Assembly (NCBI GenBank): GCA_050180485.1
Contig: JBFXED010000017.1
Span: forward strand, 20,397-84,396
Direction of reading: 5' to 3'
Length of the DNA stretch: 64,000 nucleotides
From: CADEGL01 sp050180485
GTDB lineage: Bacteria > Pseudomonadota > Alphaproteobacteria > CADEGL01
Shown here: positions 44,734-53,144 of the stretch, piece by piece
Layout of the letters: each line of letters opens with the position of its first letter
Numbering within the stretch: the stretch's first letter is position 1
The notes under the pieces: generated by a model
What the model was told of the DNA's origin: nothing
Database searches by the model: none
The model's input: the letters and a program-made list of their open reading frames with translations, nothing else
Program-made: the position numbers and the translations under genes

Positions 44734-45549
44734 TCAGCATTTCGGCTTTGGCAGCGGCTCGATCTCGGTCAGCACCGCGCGCATGCGGAAGTCGCCGAAA
44801 TCCATGATCTGATCACCCGCCACCCCGTTGTCGAACATGCGCATGCCCAGCTCGTAATGCGGCGCGGCCTCTTTCGAGCCCAGGTCGAAGAAGGCCAGCC
44901 GCACCGGCCAAAAGGGCCGCGTGATTAGAGCCTCGGCGTTTTCGCTCTGCGGCACGATACCGCGCTTGCCGATGATGGCGCTAACCTCAGCCACGCCTTC
45001 CTTGGTGGCGCCGTCGAAGACGGTGGCGGATAAACGCGTCTTGCCGGCCTCCGCCGCGCGCAGTAGCGCTTCGCTGTGCGCCATGGGGAACAGCGTGCCC
45101 ATCGGCAATTTCATGGTGCGCTTGTCTGGAATCGTGAAACGGGCCGTGCCGGTCCCGCCGCGACCGTTGAGCTTGGCGTCACCGCCGAACTCCTCCGCCA
45201 TTTCCTCATTGCGGAGCGTGCGCACGTTGAAGCGGAAGGTCAGTCCGTTGCTCGATTCCCAGCTCGTGTAACCGGTGTCTGTTACCAGAACCTCGCCATC
45301 GCCGTTGATCAGCTCCATGCGGATGCGCTGCTCCACCGACCAGCCTTCGCAGGTCTGTCGCCATTCCGCCGTCATCGCGCCGCTAGCCTCGACGATGCCG
45401 CTGCCCGAGGTACCGCCGTCGTACTTGAGCACGTAGGCCGCGCGATAGGGCGCCAGGTCGGACGCTTGAAGCGGGAACGCCGGCAGCGACGCCATGCCGA
45501 GGGACAAGGCGACCGATACGGCGCGATGGCGCGAAGAAAAGATTTTCAT
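44734..45549 (-). CDS. eipB: Cell envelope integrity protein EipB (DUF1849)
   Basis: A 271-residue periplasmic protein with a signal peptide (about 1-29, ending LQA), then LAPYRAAYVLKYD, the standard opening of the DUF1849/EipB family, TSWESSNGLTFRFNVRT and LPMGTLFPMAHSEALL. Brucella EipB is a beta-spiral protein needed for envelope stability and contains one disulphide; here Cys67 (QTCEGW) and the C-terminal Cys271 are positioned to form it. The ATG at 45549 is where the signal peptide starts. It is divergent from the dehydrogenase gene. Confidence 0.88.
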   Translation of the reverse strand: MKIFSSRHRAVSVALSLGMASLPAFPLQASDLAPYRAAYVLKYDGGTSGSGIVEASGAMTAEWRQTCEGWSVEQRIRMELINGDGEVLVTDTGYTSWESSNGLTFRFNVRTLRNEEMAEEFGGDAKLNGRGGTGTARFTIPDKRTMKLPMGTLFPMAHSEALLRAAEAGKTRLSATVFDGATKEGVAEVSAIIGKRGIVPQSENAEALITRPFWPVRLAFFDLGSKEAAPHYELGMRMFDNGVAGDQIMDFGDFRMRAVLTEIEPLPKPKC

Positions 45550-45652
45550 GGGGCACAAGGTGGGTGCGAAATGGGCTCGAATTATGGCATGCGAGCGGGG
45601 GTGACGATAGAATGCGCGGCCTTCACGCCTTGTTCCCTCCTCCGGAGCCTCC

Positions 45653-46618
45653 ATGCCAGCCAAGAAAATTGTCCTGGTCACGCGCAGACTGACGCCGTCC
45701 GTCGAGGCGCGCCTCGCACGCGACTATGACGCGCGGCTGAACCCGAGCGACGATATCTATACACCGGACAAGCTGGCCGCGGCGGCCCAGGGCGCCGACG
45801 CGCTGTTGGTCGCGGCCACCGACAACGTGGGGCCCGCCGTGATCGCGAAGCTGCCGAATAGCGTGCGCGCCATCGCCACCTTCTCCGTCGGCTACAACCA
45901 CATCGACATCGAGGGCTGCAAGAATCGCGGCATCTGTGTCACCTACACACCCGACGTGCTGACCGACGCCACCGCCGACCTCACCATGCTTCTGATCCTG
46001 GGCGCGGCGCGGCGCGCGGGCGAGGGCGAGCGTATGGTGCGCAACGGAGAATGGAACGGCTGGGCGCCGACGCAGCTTCTCGGCACGCAGGTGACGGGCA
46101 AGAAACTGGGCATCCTGGGCATGGGCCGCATCGGCCGGGCGGTGGCCGACCGCGCGCGCGGCTTCGCCATGCAGATCCACTACAGCAACCGCAAACGCCT
46201 GCCAGCCGACCAGGAAAAGGGCGCGGTGTTCCACGCCGATCCCGAAGCCATGCTGAAACAGGTCGACATCCTGTCGATCAACTGTCCCGCCACGCCGGAG
46301 ACGACGCGTTTTCTCGACGCGCGCCGGATTGGGCTGATGAAGGACGGCGCCATCGTGGTCAATTCGGCACGCGGGGCGATCGTGGACGACCATGCGCTGA
46401 TCGCGGCGCTGCGCGCGGGCAAGCTGGCATCGGCGGGATTGGACGTGTTCGACCGCGAGCCGGACCTGGAGCCGGCTTACCGGGGCTTGGCCAACACATT
46501 CCTGCTGCCGCATTTGGGCAGTGCCACGATCGAGACACGCGACGGCATGGGCAACAAATGCGTCGACAACCTGGACGCGTTCTTCGCCGGCCGGACACCG
46601 CCCGACCGGCTGGTCTAG
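45653..46618 (+). CDS. D-2-hydroxyacid dehydrogenase (glyoxylate/hydroxypyruvate reductase type)
   Basis: A 321-residue NAD(P)-dependent 2-hydroxyacid dehydrogenase. The Rossmann motif is GMGRIG, with YSNRKR at the end of strand 2 suggesting NADP. Catalytic Arg (SARG), Glu (DREPD) and His (LPHLGSAT) are all present, with ATFSVGYNHID in the substrate domain. It reduces glyoxylate or hydroxypyruvate in the cytoplasm. Single gene, convergent with the SPOR lipoprotein gene, which ends 1 bp after its stop. Confidence 0.9.
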   Translation: MPAKKIVLVTRRLTPSVEARLARDYDARLNPSDDIYTPDKLAAAAQGADALLVAATDNVGPAVIAKLPNSVRAIATFSVGYNHIDIEGCKNRGICVTYTPDVLTDATADLTMLLILGAARRAGEGERMVRNGEWNGWAPTQLLGTQVTGKKLGILGMGRIGRAVADRARGFAMQIHYSNRKRLPADQEKGAVFHADPEAMLKQVDILSINCPATPETTRFLDARRIGLMKDGAIVVNSARGAIVDDHALIAALRAGKLASAGLDVFDREPDLEPAYRGLANTFLLPHLGSATIETRDGMGNKCVDNLDAFFAGRTPPDRLV

Positions 46619-46619
46619 T

Positions 46620-47372
46620 TCAGATCGGCAGCAACCACGCCTTCTCGGAGACGTTGCGGCGCATGGCCTCGGCCTGTTGCGACTCGAACGGCCCGGCGAC
46701 CACGCGATACATTTTCCGCCCGCCCACCGTGGCCGCGATCACGTGCGTGCCCTTGGCGGACGCAGAGGCCGCGGCGGCGCGCTCGGCATCCTGGAAACTG
46801 CCCAACACGACCAGCATCTTCCGCCCGTTGCCCGGCGTCGGAGCGGGCGCCAAGGAGGCCGCCTGCGCATTGGCGGGCACCGTCGCCTTGGGCGGGTTGG
46901 AGGCGCGCAGCGGCTGCGCGGCCGCAACGGGCTGCGTGGGCAGGGGCGCGGCGGGGGCGATGGCCGCGACCTGGGGCGCGGGCGCCGGAGCGGGTACGCT
47001 TTCGGTAACGATCTCGGCCTCGGGTGCTTTTTGCGGCGCGGGCGCGGGCGAAGCCCCGATCGGGGTCATCGCGGGCAGGGAGAATGCCAGGGCGCCGTTG
47101 CCCGGAGCATAGACGACTTCACGCGCGCCCGTTCCCTTCGGCTCGACGCAGACCGGCTTATCTTTGACGACCCGCCATACCGCGCAATCCTCGCCGGTGA
47201 CCGCCGACAAGGCGTGGTCGTGGGGCGCCTTGCCGGTCGCCGTATAGCTCAGCCCGTCGAAAGCCGCCGAAGCGGCGGTAAGTCCCACCGGAATGGCGAC
47301 GCAGCCGCCCAAGGCGGCCACGATGAGGCCGGCAAAAACCGTCTCGCGCACGAATCTGGAATCCCTCTGCAC
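46620..47372 (-). CDS. Lipoprotein with C-terminal SPOR domain
   Basis: A 250-residue protein starting at GTG 47372, supported by GGGGAGG 8 bp upstream; a longer frame from 47456 is less likely. The signal sequence ends in a lipobox, ALGGC, so it should be a lipoprotein. A long Pro/Ala-rich linker (about residues 100-180) leads to a SPOR-type domain at the end (MLVVLGSFQDAERA, MYRVVAGPFES), which binds denuded peptidoglycan at the division site. A cell-wall role at the septum is likely; the N-terminal region is not recognised. Confidence 0.8.
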   Translation of the reverse strand: MQRDSRFVRETVFAGLIVAALGGCVAIPVGLTAASAAFDGLSYTATGKAPHDHALSAVTGEDCAVWRVVKDKPVCVEPKGTGAREVVYAPGNGALAFSLPAMTPIGASPAPAPQKAPEAEIVTESVPAPAPAPQVAAIAPAAPLPTQPVAAAQPLRASNPPKATVPANAQAASLAPAPTPGNGRKMLVVLGSFQDAERAAAASASAKGTHVIAATVGGRKMYRVVAGPFESQQAEAMRRNVSEKAWLLPI

Positions 47373-47446
47373 TGGCGAAACCTCCCCTTGGCAGCCGCCC
47401 GGCATGGCCGGATATGTCGTGATAATTCCCCAGGATGAGAATCCTC

Positions 47447-47464
47447 TTTGACTCATGTGTCAAA
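47447..47464. promoter_or_regulatory. Inverted repeat TTTGAC-N6-GTCAAA upstream of RNase D gene
   Basis: Two perfect 6-bp arms (47447-47452 and 47459-47464) lie in an AT-rich intergenic stretch, followed by a further TTTGACTT at 47483-47490 region. It may be an operator or part of tandem promoters for rnd and the divergent lipoprotein gene. No protein can be assigned. Confidence 0.35.
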
Positions 47465-47634
47465 TATTTTGTGTACCTATTTGACTTGCACCCAAAATCT
47501 TGTAGGTTTTGGAGGTCAATGCTTGTGGATAAGTCCTTGAAAAAGAGTCGTTTTCTGATTCCGCGGACGCGGCTTCGGCACCCGAACGGCACGGAAACGT
47601 TGCGCGCTCCGCGGCGGCGATATAGGCCGGTGGC

Positions 47635-48819
47635 ATGACCCCACTCGCCGATACCGCGACTCTCGAAGCCCTGTGCGCTCGCCTGTCCAAGGCCCCTTAC
47701 GTCACCGTCGACACCGAGTTCATGCGCGACAAGACCTATTGGCCGCGCCTATGCCTGGTTCAGGTCGCGGGGCCGGACGAGGCTGCCGTGATCGACCCGT
47801 TGGCGACGGGTGTGGATTTGGCGCCCTTCCTGCGTCTTATGGCCGACCCCAAGGTGGTCAAGGTCTTCCACGCCGCGCGTCAGGACGTGGAAATCTTCTT
47901 TCACCTGACCGGCAAGGTGCCCGCGCCGCTGTTCGACACCCAGATCGCCGCCATGGTGGCGGGCTTCGGCGAGCAGGTGTCCTACGAAACGCTGGTCGCG
48001 CATTTCGCCGGTGCGCGCATCGACAAGTCGTCGCGCTTCACCGACTGGTCGCACCGCCCGCTGTCGGAGCGCCAGCTCACCTACGCCCTGGCCGACGTCA
48101 CGCATATGCGCAAGATCTATGAGGCGCTGCGGGCCCAGTTACAGAAGAACAAGCGCGAATCCTGGCTGGCCGAGGAACTGGCCACGTTGTCGGACCCCGC
48201 CACCTATCGCCTGGAACCGGACGAGGCGTGGCAACGGCTGAAGCCACGCGGCATGTCGCCGCGCAGCCTGGCGGTGTTGAAGGAGATTTCCGCCTGGCGC
48301 GAACGTGAAGCGCAGAAACGCGACGTGCCGCGAAACCGCATCGTGCGCGACGAGGCGTTGACCGAGATCGCGGCCGGCCGGCCGAAGACCGCAGACGAGT
48401 TGGCGCGCGTGCGCGCCTTATCCCGCGCCGTCGCCGACGGACCGTTTGGACGTGAGATTCTGGCGGGCGTGGCGCGCGCGCTGGCGCTGCCGGAAAAGGA
48501 TTGCCCCTTCCTGCCGGACAAACCTCAGTTGCCGCGCGGCATCGGCCCCACGGTCGAACTGCTCAAGGTTCTGCTCAAGCTCAAGAGCGAACAACAACAT
48601 GTGGCCAGCAAACTGATCGCCAACGTCTCGGAACTGGAACGGCTGGCGGCCGGCGAGACCGACCTGCCAGCGCTGCATGGCTGGCGCCACGAGGTGTTCG
48701 GCGCGGACGCCTTGGCGCTGATCGAAGGGCGTCTGGCTTTGGCCATCTCCGGCCGACAGTTGAAGGTCGTGGAGCGGGTGGCGGACGCGCCGGTGCGGCC
48801 CAAGGCGGCCCGGCGCTGA
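47635..48819 (+). CDS. rnd: Ribonuclease D
   Basis: A 394-residue 3'-5' exoribonuclease of the DEDDy class: VDTEFMR (Asp and Glu), HAARQDVEIF (Asp), and LTYALADVTH (Tyr and Asp). Two HRDC helical domains follow (about residues 210-370). It trims tRNA and other small RNA 3' ends in the cytoplasm. It stands alone with ~260 bp of promoter region upstream, and converges on an SDR gene with no real gap. Confidence 0.93.
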   Translation: MTPLADTATLEALCARLSKAPYVTVDTEFMRDKTYWPRLCLVQVAGPDEAAVIDPLATGVDLAPFLRLMADPKVVKVFHAARQDVEIFFHLTGKVPAPLFDTQIAAMVAGFGEQVSYETLVAHFAGARIDKSSRFTDWSHRPLSERQLTYALADVTHMRKIYEALRAQLQKNKRESWLAEELATLSDPATYRLEPDEAWQRLKPRGMSPRSLAVLKEISAWREREAQKRDVPRNRIVRDEALTEIAAGRPKTADELARVRALSRAVADGPFGREILAGVARALALPEKDCPFLPDKPQLPRGIGPTVELLKVLLKLKSEQQHVASKLIANVSELERLAAGETDLPALHGWRHEVFGADALALIEGRLALAISGRQLKVVERVADAPVRPKAARR

Positions 48820-48820
48820 C

Positions 48821-49600
48821 CTAGAACGTACCCGGGTAAGCGCCGCCGTCGAGCACCATGTTCTGCCCGGTGATGAATCCGGCCTGAGCGCTGCACAGAT
48901 AGGCGCAGGCGTCGCCGAACTCGGCCGCCGTGCCGAAGCGCTTGGCTGGATTGGCCTCCATCCGCTCCGCCCGCACCGCATCCACCGGCTTGCCGGTCTT
49001 CTTGGCCGTGGCCTCGAACAGACCGCGCAGGCGGTCGGTATCGAAGGGGCCCGGCAACAGGTTGTTGATCGTCACGTTGTGGCGCACCGTCTCGCGCGCG
49101 ATGCCGGCGATGAAGCCCGTAAGGCCCGCGCGCGCGCCGTTCGACAAGCCCAGGATCGGGATCGGCGCCTTCACCGAAGTCGAAGTGATGTTGACGATGC
49201 GGCCGAAGCGCCGCGCGATCATGCCGTCGATCACGGCGCGGATGAACAGGATAGGCGCGATCATGTTGGCGTCGGCCGCGGCCATCCACTGCTCGCGGCC
49301 CCAGTCGCGGAAATCGCCCGGCGGTGGGCCGCCCGCATTGTTGACCAGGATATCGGGTTCCGGGCATGCCTTGAGGATCTTCCCACGGCCTTCATCGGTG
49401 GTGGTGTCGGCCGTGACCGCCGTGACGGTCGCACCCGTGGCGCGCCGGATTTCCTCGGCCGTCGCGTTCAGCGGCCCCTCGTTGCGCGCCACAAGGGTGA
49501 TGACCGCGCCCTCGCGGGCCAGAGATTCGGCGCAACCCCGCCCCAGCCCCTTGCTGGCGGCGCAGACGATAGCCTTGCGGCCCTTGAGCCCCAGATCCAT
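48821..49600 (-). CDS. Degenerate SDR family protein
   Basis: A 259-residue short-chain dehydrogenase fold with ASKGLGRG in place of TGxxxGIG, NNAGGPPPG, and the NITSTSV strand. At the usual Y-x3-K the residues are Ser153 and Arg157 (LSNGARAGL). A conserved SNGARAG block is typical of a branch often annotated as 3-oxoacyl-ACP reductase, but the classical catalytic pair is missing, so chemistry is uncertain. The ATG at 49600 is 4 bp beyond the hdaA stop and the genes are probably co-transcribed. Confidence 0.82.
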   Translation of the reverse strand: MDLGLKGRKAIVCAASKGLGRGCAESLAREGAVITLVARNEGPLNATAEEIRRATGATVTAVTADTTTDEGRGKILKACPEPDILVNNAGGPPPGDFRDWGREQWMAAADANMIAPILFIRAVIDGMIARRFGRIVNITSTSVKAPIPILGLSNGARAGLTGFIAGIARETVRHNVTINNLLPGPFDTDRLRGLFEATAKKTGKPVDAVRAERMEANPAKRFGTAAEFGDACAYLCSAQAGFITGQNMVLDGGAYPGTF

Positions 49601-49604
49601 GGCG

Positions 49605-50288
49605 TCAGACGTCGATGCCGTGGGAGCGCAGCACATCGCGCACGAAAGGCACGGTGATGTTGCGCCGCGCCGACATGGCGGCTTCGTCGATCACGGCGAC
49701 CATCTTGCGCGCCATGGCAAATGACCGCTCGATGCGCGCGACCAGAAAATCGATGACGCCCGGCCCGACGCGGATTTGCCGATCGCTGAACATCTTTTCC
49801 AAGACGGCCGCGATCAAGGCGTCCTCGGGCTGGCTGACCTCGACCGCCGGCAGCGCCAACAGGCGGGAACGCAGGTCGGGCAGCGACACCTCCCAACGCG
49901 CGGGTGCGCGGCGGGCGGTCAGCAGCATCTTGCCGCCCTGCTCGGCCACGTAGTTGAAGAGATGGAGGAACTGCTTGGGGAGCTGCTCAGCTGCACGACC
50001 GGCGTCGCCGAGGACGAAATGACGAGCATCGCCCATCAGGCGCGGCGGGTCGGATTCGTCGAGCATGGGGGGCGTCAGCAGAACCGCGCCCGTGGTGGCG
50101 CGGAAAACGTGCGCCAAGTGCGTCTTGCCGCAGCCGGGCTCGCCGTGAATGACCAGCGCGGGCGCCGGCCAGTCCCGCCAGCGGTCCAGCCACGCCACGG
50201 CTTCGCTGTTGCTGGGCGCCACGACGAAATCGTCCATCGCGAGCGCGGGACGGAATTCGAACTGCAGCGGGAGTTGTTGCGTAATCAA
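49605..50288 (-). CDS. hdaA: DnaA regulatory inactivator (Hda/HdaA)
   Basis: A 227-residue AAA+ protein homologous to the middle of DnaA. The N-terminal QLPLQF is the sliding-clamp binding motif of Hda, and Walker A is GEPGCGKTH. The Walker B region reads HFVLGDAG, without the usual two acidic residues. It promotes ATP hydrolysis on DnaA after initiation, preventing re-initiation. The start is TTG at 50288, overlapping the stop of the AI-2E transporter gene as TTGA. Part of a conserved alphaproteobacterial chain. Confidence 0.88.
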   Translation of the reverse strand: MITQQLPLQFEFRPALAMDDFVVAPSNSEAVAWLDRWRDWPAPALVIHGEPGCGKTHLAHVFRATTGAVLLTPPMLDESDPPRLMGDARHFVLGDAGRAAEQLPKQFLHLFNYVAEQGGKMLLTARRAPARWEVSLPDLRSRLLALPAVEVSQPEDALIAAVLEKMFSDRQIRVGPGVIDFLVARIERSFAMARKMVAVIDEAAMSARRNITVPFVRDVLRSHGIDV

Positions 50289-51370
50289 TTCTCTCCGCCT
50301 TGCGGGCCGACCGGATGGTCACCCCGGTAGAAGGAACCAGCCAGATAGCGGCTAACGCCGAAACGCGCAAGCACTCCGATGACCGCCGCCGCGGGCACGG
50401 CGACCAGGACCCCGATGAAGCCCATCAGCGCCCCACCCGCCATCAGGGCGAAAACGATCCAAAGCGGGTGCAGGCCGACCCGATCGCCGACCAGCTTGGG
50501 TTGGAGGATATTGCCCTCGAAGGCCTGGATGGCGGCGAAGATGGCCGCGATCGTGAGGACGCCTTCCCAAGTGCCAAACTGGATGATGGCCAGGCTGATG
50601 CAGGCGACAGCGCCGATGGCCGTGCCCACGATGGGGATGACGGCCAGCACGCCGATCAGAATGCCCAACAGAAGGGCGAACTGCAGGCCCGCGATCGTCA
50701 GCGCGATGGCGTAGGCCACGCCGAGGAACAAGCAAACGAACGCCTGACCGCGGATGAAGCCGGCCAGGGCGCGGTCGATGTCGGCCAGCACCGCGCGGAT
50801 CGTGCCGGCATGGTTGCGCGGCAGGCAGCGATCGATCGAGGCCACCACTTTAGGCCAGTCCCGCATCAGATAGAACGTCACCAGCGGCGTGATAAAGACG
50901 AGGGAGATAATGTTGATGACGGCCAAGCCGCCGCTCCACAGCCCACCGAACAAGCCCGCCAGCCAGGAGAACGCCTCGCCGGCATGGCTGCCGACAGTTT
51001 CCTGAATCTTCTGGTACTGCTCCGGCGACAGGCGTGCGGTAAATTTGTGCAATCCGCTCTGCGTGATCGCTACGGCGCGGCTCATCAGATCGGGTAGAGC
51101 GTCGATCAATGCGACGATCTGTTCGTACAGAAGCGGCGCGATCACGAAGATGACGCCGGCCACCACGCCCGCGAAGCCGATGCAGATCACCGTAGTGGAA
51201 AGAGCGCGCGACCAGCCGAAACGCTGGAGCCACACAACGACGGGATCGAGCAAGTAGGCCGCCGCCGCGCCGATCAGGAAGGGTACCAGTACCTCGCGCA
51301 GTGCGTTGAACAGCGCACCGACGATAACGGCCACGCCCAGCGCGATCAGCATGCGCTGGAACGGCGTCAT
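50285..51370 (-). CDS. AI-2E family transporter (PerM-like)
   Basis: A 361-residue inner-membrane protein with about eight hydrophobic segments and the family blocks FLIGAAAAYLLDPVV, LLGILIGVLAVIPIVGT and the C-terminal FEGNILQPKLVGDRVGLHP (conserved in the family). Members export autoinducer-2 or act as Na+/H+ antiporters; this one is not assignable. The ATG at 51370 overlaps the stop of the CDP-alcohol transferase. Part of the four-gene chain ending in hdaA. Confidence 0.9.
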   Translation of the reverse strand: MTPFQRMLIALGVAVIVGALFNALREVLVPFLIGAAAAYLLDPVVVWLQRFGWSRALSTTVICIGFAGVVAGVIFVIAPLLYEQIVALIDALPDLMSRAVAITQSGLHKFTARLSPEQYQKIQETVGSHAGEAFSWLAGLFGGLWSGGLAVINIISLVFITPLVTFYLMRDWPKVVASIDRCLPRNHAGTIRAVLADIDRALAGFIRGQAFVCLFLGVAYAIALTIAGLQFALLLGILIGVLAVIPIVGTAIGAVACISLAIIQFGTWEGVLTIAAIFAAIQAFEGNILQPKLVGDRVGLHPLWIVFALMAGGALMGFIGVLVAVPAAAVIGVLARFGVSRYLAGSFYRGDHPVGPQGGEN

Positions 51371-51912
51371 GGCGACGCACCCATGCGGGACGCCCGTCGG
51401 CCCCACTTGAGCACATAACCCAAGCCGGAGGCGAAAGTGGTAACCGCGACGAAATAGGTCAGAGGCATCTCCACGCCCGGATCATGGAAGCCGAAGCCGT
51501 TCAACGCCAGCACATAGCCCGCGAAGACAATCTGCGCCACCGTATTGGCCTTGCTGAGCCACATGGGCTCGATCCGCGTCTGGCTGTTGAGACGGAACAC
51601 CAACATGGCACCGCCCAGAATCAGGACATCGCGCAGCACGACCAGGAACACTAGCCAGGACGGGATGAAACCCTTGGCTCCCAGTAGGATATAGATCGAC
51701 ACCAACAGCGCCTTGTCGGCCATCGGGTCGAGGAAGCTGCCGAGCGGCGTGCGCCAATCGAAGCGCTTGGCAAGAAAGCCGTCGATCCCGTCCGAGATGC
51801 CCGCCCCCAGGAAGATCCAGAACGCGAGATCGAGGCGCCCGTTCAACACGACCCAGACCATGAGCGGAACGCACAGAAGCCGTCCCAGACTGATGATATT
51901 GGGCAGGGTCAT
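51367..51912 (-). CDS. CDP-alcohol phosphatidyltransferase family protein
   Basis: A 181-residue membrane enzyme with the family signature D-G-x2-D-G-x2-A-K/R-x8-G-x3-D-x3-D (SDGIDGFLAKRF... FLDPMADK; residues about 39-65) and four to five transmembrane segments. It may make phosphatidylglycerol phosphate, as PgsA does, or another alcohol-phosphate lipid. The ATG at 51912 overlaps the DUF2066 stop, so the two genes are translationally coupled. Confidence 0.88.
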   Translation of the reverse strand: MTLPNIISLGRLLCVPLMVWVVLNGRLDLAFWIFLGAGISDGIDGFLAKRFDWRTPLGSFLDPMADKALLVSIYILLGAKGFIPSWLVFLVVLRDVLILGGAMLVFRLNSQTRIEPMWLSKANTVAQIVFAGYVLALNGFGFHDPGVEMPLTYFVAVTTFASGLGYVLKWGRRASRMGASP

Positions 51913-53060
51913 TGCGGCGCGGACGGCGGCGGGGGAAGCGGCGTGGCCAGCCGCAGGATTCGCGCCTCCCCTTGGGTCTCGAGGCGAAGGTCGAGCTGGA
52001 CCAGGGCCTGCGAAAGTTGCGCCTCGTCGCCGACATAATGCAGAACCACATGGGCGTCCCGTTTCGACACGGCGCGCAGATCGGTGCGCCGGATTTGGGC
52101 CACGCGGCCCAGCCGGTTGCGGATCTCGACCCATTCGCGCAAAGAGCCGAACGGCACGTCGGCCTCAAGCGCCTGCTCGCTGCCGCCAGCGCGCAGCAAG
52201 TTGTCCTGTTTCCATCGCTCCTCGATCTGCGTGGCCACGGAATCCGCTGCGCGCTGAAGAAGCGCCTCGCGGCTTTCGCCCGGAGACGGCTTGAATTTCT
52301 CGACCACCGTCTGCGGCGCGCCGGTGGTCCCCAAGCGCGTGCTGGTCACCTGCAGTTCGCCGGTGCTGTCGACCTTCGCCACCGCGACCAGCGTTCCGCC
52401 CGCGTTGTACTTCGCGGCCAAGGCCTTCAGTTTGACCGAATCGCCGTCACGCGCCTGCTCGGCCTTGATCGTGCCGGTGTCCGACGGATCGCCCGTAGGC
52501 AGAATCATGGGCACCAAGCCGTCGCGCGGCAGCTTCGCATTCCACGCGTCGCGCCAAGGATTGCCAGTATCCCACAACACCGGCGCAGCGCCGCCTTCAT
52601 AGACCGGCAGGACGACCAGGGGACGCGATGCGGCCTCGGCGAAAGAAGCGCCCTCGGCGCGCAGCATGGCGCGCACGGCCTCGGGCTTGAATCGTACATT
52701 CAGCTTCGCCACGTAGCGAACGCCGGAGGATTTCTCTTCCGCGATGTCGAAGTCACGCACCAAATCGGCCGCGCGCGACGCCGTGACGGTGGCCGCGATG
52801 CGATCGGAAGCAGGCTTGGCGGCCAGGCGCTTGACCAAGAGCTGCAGCGCCAAGCGCTGGCCTTCGGCGGTGGCGTCGGCGCGGGCCGCGGCGGCGCTTT
52901 GCGCGGTCTTGTCCACGGCCACGCCGGAGACGGTGAAGGGATCGAATGCCCCACCCCGCCCCGCCGTCTGCGCGCGCGCGGGCGCCGAGCCTACCGCCAG
53001 CGACGCGAAAACGAGGAGGATAAGGCCTGCCCAAAGCGCATGGGCGGGGCGATGGACCAT
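51909..53060 (-). CDS. DUF2066 family exported protein
   Basis: A 383-residue exported protein with a signal peptide (about 1-30, ending ARA), then FTVSGVAVDKTAQSAAAARADATAEGQRLALQLLVKRL (positions ~42-80), the opening of DUF2066 proteins. The family is of unknown function and lies next to purM and hda in many proteobacteria. It is divergent from purM with an 84-bp gap and is first of a tightly overlapping four-gene chain. Confidence 0.88.
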   Translation of the reverse strand: MVHRPAHALWAGLILLVFASLAVGSAPARAQTAGRGGAFDPFTVSGVAVDKTAQSAAAARADATAEGQRLALQLLVKRLAAKPASDRIAATVTASRAADLVRDFDIAEEKSSGVRYVAKLNVRFKPEAVRAMLRAEGASFAEAASRPLVVLPVYEGGAAPVLWDTGNPWRDAWNAKLPRDGLVPMILPTGDPSDTGTIKAEQARDGDSVKLKALAAKYNAGGTLVAVAKVDSTGELQVTSTRLGTTGAPQTVVEKFKPSPGESREALLQRAADSVATQIEERWKQDNLLRAGGSEQALEADVPFGSLREWVEIRNRLGRVAQIRRTDLRAVSKRDAHVVLHYVGDEAQLSQALVQLDLRLETQGEARILRLATPLPPPPSAPQ

Positions 53061-53144
53061 TGCAAACGGCTCCCCGTAAAGTATCTTCGCGGCGCGGGAT
53101 AAACGCCGGAATCTTATACAAGTTCAGCCGAAGGCGAGGAAGCC

